Below are positions 51,122 through 59,757 of a stretch of DNA of 64,000 bases, in pieces; within the stretch, counting starts at the first letter, position 1; each line of letters starts with the position of its first letter. The notes below the pieces were generated by a model, which did no database searches, was not told where the DNA came from, and was given only the letters and a program-made list of their open reading frames with translations. Source of the DNA: Kribbella sp. NBC_01245 (GTDB lineage Bacteria > Actinomycetota > Actinomycetes > Propionibacteriales > Kribbellaceae); assembly GCF_036226525.1 (NCBI RefSeq), contig NZ_CP108487.1, positions 2,542,001 to 2,606,000 of the forward strand. Direction: 5' to 3'. A program made the position numbers and the translations under genes.

Positions 51122-52489
51122 TCAGCCGCCGGCTAGACGCTCCAGGTACCGCTGCCAGTCCTGCACGAACTCCTGCTCGGTAGTCCCCAGCACATCCTTA
51201 AAGGCCTTCGCCAGACCGTCCTGGCTCTTGGAGGCGTGCACTGCGCGGTAGAACTGGACCAACTTCGCCTGACCTTCTGTCTCGGCAATAAGTCGGCAAG
51301 CGAGCCAGCTCGACTCGTAGGCGACAGCAAGATCCGCAGACGCCGCTGCGAAGGCCTCAGGGGAAGGAAGGCTCTTGGGCCCCTTGCCGGCTCGAACCGC
51401 CTTGAAAAGCTCGGCGGCCGCAGAATCCGTATTGACGTCCACTGCGGTGAATGCCACGTAGTCGGCGAACCCCTCGGCCAACCAGAGCGGCACTGGCGAA
51501 GCGGTCGCGTTCGAGGCGATGTGAGTCGTCTCGTGCGTGAGGACGATCCGGCGCCCCTGGCGGCCCAGCTCGCCGAAGAGCTTTGGATTCGCGACCATCC
51601 GGACCGGCGCGTTCGGCGTTGGTTGGTCGAGCTCGGCCATCGTCACCGCGGCGATCTGCCCGTAGGTGTTCGCCTGGGCGCCGAGGAGTTGCTCCATCTG
51701 GACCTGCTTGGCCGGCAGGAAGAGCACGGCCTTGCGCCGCCACTTCCGCCCCCAGACCTCGGTGACCGAATCGACCGCCTGGTCGACCAGATTCGCATAG
51801 GCGTCGAGGTCGGCGGTCTCGTGCAGGCTGACCACCAGGCTGTGATCGCCCTCGACCAGATGCAGCTCCCCCATCGCCCAGATCGGCCGGCGCTGACCGC
51901 TGACGAACCGCTCCGAGAACGAGGCGGCGTACGTCGTCGTGCCGCGCGTCACCATCGTCACGGGCAGAATCGCTCGCGCCGGTTTGGCGTCGAAACCCTG
52001 CAGCTGCCAGGTCACCTCGACCTGCGCGAGCCACGCCTCGGTGACGCCGAGGGCCTGCAAGCGATCCGGTTCGATCGCGCCCGGGTCGTCGCTGACGTAG
52101 CGCATCCGGAAGACGGCGAGTGGAAGGTCTCGCAGGTTGTTGTAGACGACGCGCGCCTCGTCGCGGAAGGCGTTCGAGCGTGGGTCGACGACGGCCAGGA
52201 AGCCCGCGCGATCTCCGTTGTCGACGGCATCCGCCATCGCCTGGAGCACCGCGCCGCCGACCGTGGCACGTCGTACCCCTTCAGCAGCCTCATCCGGCGA
52301 GCTGACCGTACTGGTCGGAGACGGCCCGGCTCCGGGTGGAGGGCTGTCCTGGTCCCGGCCGATCTGCCGGATGCCGACGTACCCGGCCGACGCCGCGAGG
52401 CCGATGGCCAAGCCGAGCGCGACCCGTCGGGTGAGCAACCCGACGGTGGCGCGGTCAGCTGTGTCCTGCTCGTCGATCACTTCCGTCAC
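51122..52489 (-). CDS. Membrane-anchored gluzincin (peptidase MA-like) protein
   Basis: 455 residues from GTG at 52489, GGAGG about 10 bp upstream. A single membrane helix lies at about 20-43 (VALGLAIGLAASAGYVG), then a Pro/Ser linker (SPPPGAGPSPTSTVSSP), an outer domain, and a zinc-protease motif LTHETTHIASN near residue 320 with the third ligand in LAEGFADYVAF. This gluzincin pattern matches the peptidase MA-like family. Its catalytic part faces the outside. Its place before M48 and after NlpC/P60 points to envelope work. Confidence 0.8.
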   Translation of the reverse strand: MTEVIDEQDTADRATVGLLTRRVALGLAIGLAASAGYVGIRQIGRDQDSPPPGAGPSPTSTVSSPDEAAEGVRRATVGGAVLQAMADAVDNGDRAGFLAVVDPRSNAFRDEARVVYNNLRDLPLAVFRMRYVSDDPGAIEPDRLQALGVTEAWLAQVEVTWQLQGFDAKPARAILPVTMVTRGTTTYAASFSERFVSGQRRPIWAMGELHLVEGDHSLVVSLHETADLDAYANLVDQAVDSVTEVWGRKWRRKAVLFLPAKQVQMEQLLGAQANTYGQIAAVTMAELDQPTPNAPVRMVANPKLFGELGRQGRRIVLTHETTHIASNATASPVPLWLAEGFADYVAFTAVDVNTDSAAAELFKAVRAGKGPKSLPSPEAFAAASADLAVAYESSWLACRLIAETEGQAKLVQFYRAVHASKSQDGLAKAFKDVLGTTEQEFVQDWQRYLERLAGG

Positions 52490-52538
52490 TGTAAAGCGTC
52501 CTCCGGACAGTGATCGCCAACGGCCTGCCGCTGGCGGA

Positions 52539-53618
52539 CTAGCCCGGACGGGTGGCGCCGGCGTAACCGCTCATGTAGTCGATGTCGTCGATCGCGACCG
52601 GTTTGCCCGGACGCGGCGCGTGCACCATCCGGCCGTTGCCGATGTACATGCCGACGTGGTGGATCGGGCTGCCGTAGAAGACCAGGTCACCAGGCATCAG
52701 CGCGCTGCGCCTGACCCGACGGCCTTCGCTGATCTGTGCCCGCGAGGAGTGCGACAGCGAGACGCCGGCCTTGCCCCAAGCGGTCATGGTCAGACCGGAG
52801 CAGTCGAACGAGCTCGGACCATCGGCGCCCCAGACGTAGCGGTCACCGAGCTGGTCCATCGCGTACTCAACGGCGATCTTGGCGCGGCCGGACGCCGGGA
52901 TGTTGATCTCTTCGCCCATCCGGCCCTTGTCGCGGCTGGCGCGCAACTCGCGGAGCTTGCGCTCTTCCTCCCGGGCCTCGGCCGCGAGCTTGTCGCGCGC
53001 GGTCTTGTCGAGGCGGGCGACGACCTGCTCGGCGTCGGCCAGTGCCTTATCGGCCTGCGCCTTCAGCTGGTCCTGCTTGGCCTGAACGCTCTGCAGGGCG
53101 GCGAGCTCGGTGCGCTCACCGGACTGGAGATCGGCCAGCTTGCCCTGCGCGGTCTGGAAGCGCCGCAGCGTGGCGGACTGCTGACCGGCGAACGCCTGGG
53201 CCGTGGAGGCCTGGGCGAGGAACGTGTCCGGGTCGTCGGACAGAAGCAGCTGGGCCGTCGTGGTCATACCGGTCTGCTGGTAGCCGGCCACCGCGAGGGC
53301 GCCGATCTGAACCTTGATGCCGTTGACCTGGGCCTGCTGCTTCTTAATGCCGGTGGAGATCGCCTTGACCTTGCGCGTCGCCGCCTTGATGTCGTCGCGC
53401 AGATCGTTCGCAGCCTCTCCGGCGATTTCAGCCTTCTCTTGGAGAGCGGCGACCTGAGCGCGAGCCTGCTCCAGTGTCGGCTGGGGTTCGGCGGCGGCCG
53501 AGCCCGGCACGAGCATGACTCCGATCAGTGCGGTGCTGGTGATGGCGGCGAGGGCGAGACCTCTGGTGCGGTACGTGCGGCCGGTGGACACAGCCCGGTA
53601 GGTTCCCTTCCGACTCAT
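52539..53618 (-). CDS. NlpC/P60 (C40) peptidoglycan hydrolase with coiled-coil
   Basis: 359 residues from ATG at 53618. Signal peptide (about 10-40, ending PGSAAAEP), a long coiled coil (about 42-235) and an NlpC/P60 domain (238-359) with catalytic Cys273 in SFDCSGL, His321 in HHVGMYIG and His333 in MVHAPRP. It should cut peptide stems of peptidoglycan during growth or division, as RipA/RipC-type proteins do. Four GTAAC-type boxes lie 86-120 bp upstream. Position matches Rv2190c. Confidence 0.92.
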   Translation of the reverse strand: MSRKGTYRAVSTGRTYRTRGLALAAITSTALIGVMLVPGSAAAEPQPTLEQARAQVAALQEKAEIAGEAANDLRDDIKAATRKVKAISTGIKKQQAQVNGIKVQIGALAVAGYQQTGMTTTAQLLLSDDPDTFLAQASTAQAFAGQQSATLRRFQTAQGKLADLQSGERTELAALQSVQAKQDQLKAQADKALADAEQVVARLDKTARDKLAAEAREEERKLRELRASRDKGRMGEEINIPASGRAKIAVEYAMDQLGDRYVWGADGPSSFDCSGLTMTAWGKAGVSLSHSSRAQISEGRRVRRSALMPGDLVFYGSPIHHVGMYIGNGRMVHAPRPGKPVAIDDIDYMSGYAGATRPG

Positions 53619-53703
53619 GCCGTCCCCGTAGGCCATCACCGCTCGGTGGCCCAACATCGGCGTTTGCTACCCGGCCTCCCCGGGAATGGGGAGGCGCCAG
53701 CGA

Positions 53704-53738
53704 GTAACGAGTGGTAACAGTAGTAACCGATTCGTGAC
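53704..53738. promoter_or_regulatory. Four GTAAC/GTGAC direct repeats upstream of the NlpC/P60 gene (MtrA-like boxes)
   Basis: GTAAC at 53704, 53714 and 53723 and GTGAC at 53734, spaced 10, 9 and 11 bp, so all lie on one helix face. GTAAC direct repeats resemble published binding sites of the response regulator MtrA, which controls cell-wall hydrolase genes in actinobacteria. The identification rests on motif memory and context. Confidence 0.55.
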
Positions 53739-53822
53739 CGGGGCAATTCGGCCCCCTGGTTTGATGGAAACTTAACGCTCCAGGGGCACCGAAGGTCACG
53801 GTCAGCTCACGGAAACCTTTGT

Positions 53823-54068
53823 CTAGGCGTGGCGGCGGGTCGGGCCGTGCTCCGGGGTGTCGTCGTAGTCGAGGGGGTTGTCCACCGCGTGCACCAGGCG
53901 CAGGGGTGGGACCAGCCCCGATTCGGCCAGCGCGTCCAGGGCGGCCAGCTCCTCGTCGTCGATGACCAGGCTCTGATGCCGCTCGGCGTGCAAGCCGAGC
54001 ACCACACTGACCACGCAGTCCCGGCACTCCGGGCCTCTCATCACACAGGCGTCGCAGTCGATCAGCAT
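53823..54068 (-). CDS. Small protein with two CxxC pairs
   Basis: 81 residues from ATG at 54068, chosen because GGAGG lies 5 bp upstream; longer in-frame starts lack a site. LIDCDACVMRGPECRDCVV has Cys5, 8, 15 and 18, a zinc-ribbon-like knuckle, followed by an acidic helical part. No membrane segment. Unnamed; in related genomes I expect an equivalent at this spot. It may bind zinc or an iron-sulphur cluster. Confidence 0.65.
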   Translation of the reverse strand: MLIDCDACVMRGPECRDCVVSVVLGLHAERHQSLVIDDEELAALDALAESGLVPPLRLVHAVDNPLDYDDTPEHGPTRRHA

Positions 54069-54147
54069 GTCGTCCTCCAAGGTGGGGAAGGACCGGAGTT
54101 GCATCCGGTTGAGAAGGACGCTAAAGACCCCCACCGACAGTTTTCGT

Positions 54148-55458
54148 TCAGCCGCGGGCTAGGCGAGCTGTAAGGGTGCTGGCGGCGAGCGCGCGGGCGC
54201 CCATCGCGATGATGCTGTCGGCGACTTCGCGATCGCTGGACACGACGACGACCGGGCGGCCCGCGGGCTCGGCGCGAACCAGTTGCCGGATCACCTCATC
54301 GGCCGTCACCCCGGCCGGGCTGAACCGCACCCGGACGCCACGGGGTGGATTGAGCTGAACCGGCCCGGACAAGGTCGCCCCGTCGAACACGGCCGTCACC
54401 TCGATCCGCCGCTGGGCCACCAGCGCGCCCAGTGCCGTCACAAGGCGCTGCCGCTGGGAGTGCAGGGGCGCACTCGGCCAAGCGGTCTTGGTGACGTTGT
54501 AGCCGTCGACAACGAGATGCACCTGCGGTAGCGCGAGTAGCTCGTCCAGGAGGCTGGGGTCGTCGTCGGGCGCAGAACGGCCTACAGACTCCACAGACGG
54601 CTCAACGCCTGCAACTGTGTCTGCCGGCCGGAGCTCTCCCCCAGGTGGCAGCGCCAGCTCACGACGCAAACCGCTCGCGGCCTCGATAACCGTGTCCAGC
54701 AAGAGCCTCGTGCGTACTGATGCGAACTCCCGCTCCTGCCCCGCCGTACGACGTGCCGCATGCTCAATCGCCTCAAGCTCGGTAATCCGGGCCCGGAGCT
54801 TGCGTAGCTCGCGCTCTGACTCCGCACGGGCGGCGTCGACCCGGTCGTCGGCGGTGTCGGCGGCAACCGTTCGATCGGCGAGGTCCGACTGGAGACCGGC
54901 GATGCGCTGGCGGGCTTCGTTGAGTTTGCGGCGCAGGGTGACGTTTTCGGCCTTCACCTCGGCCAGCTGTTCCCGAAGGCGTTCGCGGACCTGACGCGTC
55001 TCCGTACGGGCCTGGTCGAGCTGCTCACCCAGCCGCGCGATGGCCTCGTCATCCGCCTTCGGCTCGGCCTTGGGCAGGTCGGCGGCCTCGGCCACGCGGG
55101 CCTGCCAGTCGTCCGGCCTGAGCAGGTACGCCAGGGCGGCCACCTCGGCCGGGTCGGCGGACGGAGTCGGCACGGCCTCCGCGACGGCATCGCCGAGCTC
55201 CGGATGCTCGCGACGGACCTCGAACGCGATCAGCCGGCGGAAATGCTCGTCGGTGTCCAGGATCGGCCCGAGCACCGACGCGGACAGCTTGGCTCGTTTG
55301 GCCGGGGCGAAACTCGCGAACCGTCGCAAGGGCGCGGGGATATCCGTCGCCGGCATCGCGCCGAGCGCCTGCGCGGCCAGCGCCAGCACTCGCTGGCGGA
55401 CCGGTTCGGGAAGAATCGTGGCGTTGGACCCGGCGTTGGCCGCTACCTCGGACACCAT
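54148..55458 (-). CDS. NYN-domain (YacP-like) putative RNase with coiled coil
   Basis: 436 residues from ATG at 55458; start uncertain because the frame stays open upstream and no clear ribosome binding site is seen. Residues 1-110 are helical (LPEPVRQRVLALAAQAL), 120-270 form a long coiled coil (REQLAEVKAENVTLRRKLNE), and the C-terminal 150 residues are a NYN/PIN-like domain: VHLVVDGYNVTKTAWP, VTAVFDGATL, VVVVSSDREVADSI, giving the conserved Asp residues. NYN proteins such as YacP/Rae1 cut RNA. Divergent from the DEDDh/GIY-YIG gene. Confidence 0.8.
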   Translation of the reverse strand: MVSEVAANAGSNATILPEPVRQRVLALAAQALGAMPATDIPAPLRRFASFAPAKRAKLSASVLGPILDTDEHFRRLIAFEVRREHPELGDAVAEAVPTPSADPAEVAALAYLLRPDDWQARVAEAADLPKAEPKADDEAIARLGEQLDQARTETRQVRERLREQLAEVKAENVTLRRKLNEARQRIAGLQSDLADRTVAADTADDRVDAARAESERELRKLRARITELEAIEHAARRTAGQEREFASVRTRLLLDTVIEAASGLRRELALPPGGELRPADTVAGVEPSVESVGRSAPDDDPSLLDELLALPQVHLVVDGYNVTKTAWPSAPLHSQRQRLVTALGALVAQRRIEVTAVFDGATLSGPVQLNPPRGVRVRFSPAGVTADEVIRQLVRAEPAGRPVVVVSSDREVADSIIAMGARALAASTLTARLARG

Positions 55459-55647
55459 GCCTCGTGCCAACCGTGGGTCCCCCGAACGCGGTTCCCCCAG
55501 GGCACAGCGCGGCCGGCACGAGACGGCGGACGGCCTTGCGGCCGGGCCGATCGAGCGGTGAACACGCGTGTACCCATGCAGAGAGCGTAGTCGGTCCCGG
55601 CCCGTGTCTCGCGAAGATTGTCGGTGGCACCCTCTACGGTCCTCGCC

Positions 55648-57429
55648 ATGAGCAGTCCAGGCGCACCGGCGGCGGCCGCACAGACACGGATTCGCGGCGT
55701 CCAGCCGAGCTTCGACGAGCTCGGCACCCCGCTGCGCGACGTGACCTTCTGCGTGGTCGACCTGGAGACCACCGGTGGCGCACCCGGCGATTCGGGCATC
55801 ACCGAGGTCGGCGCGGTCAAGGTTCGGTCGGGCGAGATCCTCGGCGAGTTCCAGACCCTGGTCAATCCGCACGACCCGATTCCGCCGTTCATCGCGGTGC
55901 TGACCGGGATCACCAACGCGATGGTGGCGACGTCACCCCGGATCGGGTCGGTGCTGCCCGCGTTCCTGGAGTTCGCGCAGGGCTGTGTGCTGGTGGCGCA
56001 CAACGCGCCGTTCGACGTGGGCTTCCTGAAGCATGAGGCGCAGGCGCACGGGTTCGCCTGGCCCGATTTCGCGGTCGTCGACACGGCCCTGCTGGCCCGG
56101 CGGGCGCTCGGCAAGGACGAGGCGCCGAACTGCAAACTCGGCACCCTCGCGCGCTACTTCCGCTCCGGGACGACGCCGAACCACCGCGCCCTGTCCGACG
56201 CGCGTGCCACCGTCGACGTACTGCATGGGCTCTTCGAGCGGGTGGGCTCGCTCGGGGTGCAGACACTGGAGGACCTGCATTCGTTCTCGTCGCGGGTGAC
56301 GACCGCTCAACGTGGCAAACGGCATCTCGCGGAGCCGCTGCCGCATGCGCCTGGCGTTTACCTGTTCACCGACGACCGGGGCGAGGTGCTGTACGTCGGC
56401 AAGTCGAAGGACCTGCGCACCCGTGTGCGGAACTACTTCACCGCATCCGAGACCCGGACCCGCATGGGCGAGATGATCGGCATCGCCACCGCCGTGCGCG
56501 GGATCGAGTGCGCGACCCCGCTGGAGGCCGAGGTGCGGGAGCTGCGGCTGATCGCCGAGCACAAACCGCGCTACAACCGGAAGTCCCGGTTCCCCGAGCG
56601 GCAGCACTGGCTCAAGGTCACGGTCGAGCCATTTCCGCGGCTGTCCATGGTGAAACAGGTGCGCGATGACGGCGCCGGCTACCTCGGGCCGTTCAGCCGC
56701 AAGCGCACGGCCGAGCGGGCGATGGCCGCGCTGTACGAGACGTTCCCGATCCGGCAATGCACCGAGCGGATGTCCCGGCACCCCAACCGCAGCACCTGCG
56801 TGCTGGTCGAGATGGGCCGCTGCGTCGCGCCGTGCGACGGCCGGATCGACATGGCGGCGTACGGCGTGTTGGTGGCCGAGTTGCGCGCGACGCTGGCCGT
56901 TGACCCGACACCGGTGGTGCTGGCGCTGACCGCTCGGATCGAACGGTTGTCGGCCGACGAGCGGTTCGAGGACGCGGCCGTGCACCGGGACCGGCTCAGC
57001 GCCTTCGTCCGCAGCAGCGCCCGGATGCAGCGGATGGCCGCGGTGACGAGTTGCGCCGAGATCTGCGCTGCCCGGCGGCTGGACGACGGCGCCTGGGAGC
57101 TACACGTCATCCGCCGGGGCCGGCTGGCCGCGGCGGGGGTCAGCCCGGTCGGGACCCATCCACGCCGCGTGCTGGAGATGCTGCAGGCGTCGGGAGAGAC
57201 CGTGCTGCCCGGGATCGGCCCGGTCGCGACGGCCTCCCCGGAGGAGATCGAGACGGTGCTGCGCTGGCTGGAATCACCCGGAGTAAGGCTGGTGGAGCTG
57301 GACGGCGAGTGGACCAGTCCGGCCACTGGTGCGGGGCGGTACCTGCGCCGACTGGACAATGCCCGCGCCGGGGCCGATCATCACGAACCGGGCGAACGAC
57401 GGCGTGCGCTGCGCCCGGTCGGGCCGTAG
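55648..57429 (+). CDS. DEDDh exonuclease fused to GIY-YIG (UvrC-like) nuclease
   Basis: 593 residues. Residues about 30-200 are a DnaQ-type proofreading exonuclease (FCVVDLETTGG, HNAPFDVGFLKHE, NHRALSDARAT: all DEDDh acids and His present). Residues about 230-320 form a GIY-YIG domain (GVYLFTDDRGEVLYVGKSKDL), followed by a UvrC-like Cys region and UvrB-interacting-type segment (RFEDAAVHRDRLSA). This architecture is known from actinobacteria (Rv2191 of M. tuberculosis) and should act in DNA repair, similar to Cho. It is monocistronic or leads to the small gene 63 bp downstream. Confidence 0.9.
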   Translation: MSSPGAPAAAAQTRIRGVQPSFDELGTPLRDVTFCVVDLETTGGAPGDSGITEVGAVKVRSGEILGEFQTLVNPHDPIPPFIAVLTGITNAMVATSPRIGSVLPAFLEFAQGCVLVAHNAPFDVGFLKHEAQAHGFAWPDFAVVDTALLARRALGKDEAPNCKLGTLARYFRSGTTPNHRALSDARATVDVLHGLFERVGSLGVQTLEDLHSFSSRVTTAQRGKRHLAEPLPHAPGVYLFTDDRGEVLYVGKSKDLRTRVRNYFTASETRTRMGEMIGIATAVRGIECATPLEAEVRELRLIAEHKPRYNRKSRFPERQHWLKVTVEPFPRLSMVKQVRDDGAGYLGPFSRKRTAERAMAALYETFPIRQCTERMSRHPNRSTCVLVEMGRCVAPCDGRIDMAAYGVLVAELRATLAVDPTPVVLALTARIERLSADERFEDAAVHRDRLSAFVRSSARMQRMAAVTSCAEICAARRLDDGAWELHVIRRGRLAAAGVSPVGTHPRRVLEMLQASGETVLPGIGPVATASPEEIETVLRWLESPGVRLVELDGEWTSPATGAGRYLRRLDNARAGADHHEPGERRRALRPVGP

Positions 57430-57492
57430 TGGCCTGCGCCTGGGCGGGAGCGCCTATGCTCAGCGCCAAAGCAATCCGGACGAGAGGACGAC

Positions 57493-57780
57493 ATGGTCAC
57501 CGCGATCGTGTTCATCAAGGCCGATGTGGCCAGGATCCCCGAGGTCGCCGAGCAGGTGGCCGCCATCGAGGGCGTCAGCGAGGTCTATTCGGTGACCGGA
57601 TCGCTCGACCTGATCGCGATGATCCGGGTCGCGCACCACGATGACCTGGCCACGGTCATCCCCGACCACGTCAACCGGGTGCCCGGGGTGCTCAGCACCG
57701 AGACCCACATCGCGTTCCGCACTTACTCGACCCACGACCTCGAGGCGGCCTTCAGCCTCGGTGCGGATGACGGGATCTGA
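57493..57780 (+). CDS. Stand-alone Lrp/AsnC ligand-binding (RAM) domain protein
   Basis: 95 residues; GAGAGGAC precedes the ATG. VTAIVFIKADVARIPEVAEQ, IEGVSEVYSVTGSLDLIAMI and VPGVLSTETHIAFRTYS are the alpha/beta sandwich of the Lrp effector domain, without a helix-turn-helix. Such proteins form dimers/octamers and bind amino acids. A short palindrome follows the stop. Confidence 0.9.
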   Translation: MVTAIVFIKADVARIPEVAEQVAAIEGVSEVYSVTGSLDLIAMIRVAHHDDLATVIPDHVNRVPGVLSTETHIAFRTYSTHDLEAAFSLGADDGI

Positions 57781-57790
57781 TGCATTTCAG

Positions 57791-57810
57791 GCGGGCCTGG
57801 CCAGGCCCGC
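57791..57810. terminator. Perfect 20-bp palindrome after the Lrp-like gene
   Basis: GCGGGCCTGGCCAGGCCCGC, able to form an 8-bp GC stem with a GGCC loop. No T-run; still a likely transcription end. Confidence 0.5.
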
Positions 57811-57852
57811 AAGAGGCCAACGCCTGACACGAGCCTTGGATACGGTGAACCT

Positions 57853-59757
57853 ATGAGTAATCCTCCCGCCGGTTGGTACCCGGATCCCACCGGGCAGCCG
57901 AACACCATTCGCTGGTGGAACGGGACTCAGTGGACCAATAAGACGGAGAAAGAGGACAGCGCCGGCACCACCCCGGCCGCTCCCACCGCCAAGTCCACCA
58001 AGAGCACTACCGCCGCCGCGGGCGGGTCTGCCACCGCCGGGACTGCCGCCGGGAAGGTGACAAGCAGCACATCGGGCGCTGCCGCGGATAAGGCCGCCAC
58101 TACGCAGAGTGCGGGCAGCTCGCAGGGCGGCGCGAAGGCCGCGGCGAAGGCGACCACTCCGGCGAATAGCTCGGCGGCCTCCTCGGCGACCGAGGGCAAG
58201 AAGGTCGTGCAGGAGCCGGCCAAGGCTGAGGTGAAGGCTGACTCCAAGGCGGCTGACGCGGGTAAGGCCGAGCCGGCCAAGGTCCAGCCGGTCAAGGCGG
58301 AGGCTGCCAAGACGGAGCCGGCCAAGGTTGAGCCCAAGGCGGAGCCGGTTAAGGCGAAGGTGACTCCGGTTAAGGCGGTTCCGGCTGAGCCGGTGGCCAA
58401 GGCGGAGGAGAGCAAGTCGGCTGCGGCTAAGGGTGATGAGACCAAGGCTGCTGAGGCCAAGGCGGCTGAGAGTAAGCCGGCGGTCGCCAAGCCTGTCGCG
58501 GCGGATGCGGCCGCGAAGGCCGTACCGGATGTTGCGGCGGACAAGAAGCCGGCCGCGAAGAAGCCGGCGGCCAAGGAGCTGGTCGAGAAGGACTCGGGTG
58601 CCGAGGACGACGAGCTGGAGGGCTCGGAGGAGTCGGGCAAGGGTGTGACGAAGGCTTCGCCTTGGTCTGGCGGGGCCGCTACGCCGTGGTCTAGCGGGGG
58701 TAGTGCGTGGACTCAGCCCGGGAAGGATACGGACGACTCGACGCTGCAAGGCGACGCGACGACCGGTGCCGCGGCTTCGGCCGGCGTGGGAACCGGTGCG
58801 GGCGAGAAGGCCTGGACGCCGACTGCCGACAGCGCGACGCCCTGGAACCAAGGGGCTGCCGCTCAAACCAAATCCAGCACCACTGAGCAAACGACCGGCC
58901 AGGGTGCTGTTGGGCCTTGGGATCAGGGCGGGGAGCAGTTCCACGGGCAGATCCCGGTGCAGCCGGTTCCGACGACTCAGCCGCCGTTGTCGCCTTTGTC
59001 GCCCCCTTTCCAGCGGCCGGATCGGTCCAAGGAGAAGGGCTTCCCGCTCATCCCGGTGATCGCCGGGACCGTGGTCGCGGTGCTCGTCATCGTTGCCGGC
59101 GTCTGGTACCTGTTCGGCCGTGGCGACGGTAAGCCCACCGCCGACCCGACCAGCAGCTCCTCAACGCCAGGTCAGACGACGGGGACTCCGACCGGTACGC
59201 CGACCAGTGGCGAGTCCATCCCGCCCGGCCAGTCGCGCAATCCCGCCATCCACCAGGGCAACCGGATCGCCTCGAACGCGATCTCGTTCCCGCGCTTGCG
59301 CCCGCCGTGGTCGGACCGGCTCCGCTTCGTCTCGCAAGTGGAGGACTCCAACGGCCAGCGCGTGCTGCTGCAGGCCAAGTTCGACGGCACCAACGACTGG
59401 TACGCGAACATCTTCGTCGGCGCGCTCAGCACCGCCGTGCTCTTCAACGGCAACCCGCAGGCGAGCGCGTCAGACCTGGCGCTGCAACTACGCAGCAGCC
59501 TGTACGGCGACATCCCGATCACCGCGAAGGTCACTCGCAACGGCGCGATCACCCGGACCGGTAAGCAGGGGTGGTTCGTCCAGCAGACCATCACCGCGTC
59601 CTCGTCCAAACTGACCTCGCCGACCCTGCTGCTGACCGTGGCGGTGTTCGATCTCGGCGATGGCACGGCGGTCGCGTACGTGAGTGACGTCCCGACCAAC
59701 CGCAACGACCTCAAGGTCTTCGAGGGCCTTGTCTACAAGGCGGTCAACGTTGGCTGA
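57853..59757 (+). CDS. DUF2510 single-pass membrane protein with Ala/Lys/Glu-rich repeat region
   Basis: 634 residues. Residues 1-35 are a DUF2510 motif (PPAGWYPDPTGQPNTIRWWN). Residues 36-390 are low-complexity: Ala/Lys/Glu/Pro repeats such as KAEPAKVQPVKAEAAKTEP, then Gly/Ser/Trp-containing PW(S/D)-type stretches. A transmembrane helix spans about 397-421 (IPVIAGTVVAVLVIVAGVWYL), then a Thr/Pro linker and a folded extracytoplasmic domain (about 455-634). That last domain is related to the end of the next protein. The next gene starts within its final codons. Function unknown; envelope-associated. Confidence 0.82.
   Translation: MSNPPAGWYPDPTGQPNTIRWWNGTQWTNKTEKEDSAGTTPAAPTAKSTKSTTAAAGGSATAGTAAGKVTSSTSGAAADKAATTQSAGSSQGGAKAAAKATTPANSSAASSATEGKKVVQEPAKAEVKADSKAADAGKAEPAKVQPVKAEAAKTEPAKVEPKAEPVKAKVTPVKAVPAEPVAKAEESKSAAAKGDETKAAEAKAAESKPAVAKPVAADAAAKAVPDVAADKKPAAKKPAAKELVEKDSGAEDDELEGSEESGKGVTKASPWSGGAATPWSSGGSAWTQPGKDTDDSTLQGDATTGAAASAGVGTGAGEKAWTPTADSATPWNQGAAAQTKSSTTEQTTGQGAVGPWDQGGEQFHGQIPVQPVPTTQPPLSPLSPPFQRPDRSKEKGFPLIPVIAGTVVAVLVIVAGVWYLFGRGDGKPTADPTSSSSTPGQTTGTPTGTPTSGESIPPGQSRNPAIHQGNRIASNAISFPRLRPPWSDRLRFVSQVEDSNGQRVLLQAKFDGTNDWYANIFVGALSTAVLFNGNPQASASDLALQLRSSLYGDIPITAKVTRNGAITRTGKQGWFVQQTITASSSKLTSPTLLLTVAVFDLGDGTAVAYVSDVPTNRNDLKVFEGLVYKAVNVG

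Noticed and set aside
53619..53822. ydaO-type (c-di-AMP) riboswitch upstream of the NlpC/P60 gene
   Set aside because: Such riboswitches often precede wall hydrolases in actinobacteria, but I could not find the conserved ydaO core segments here; GTAAC boxes explain the leader better.
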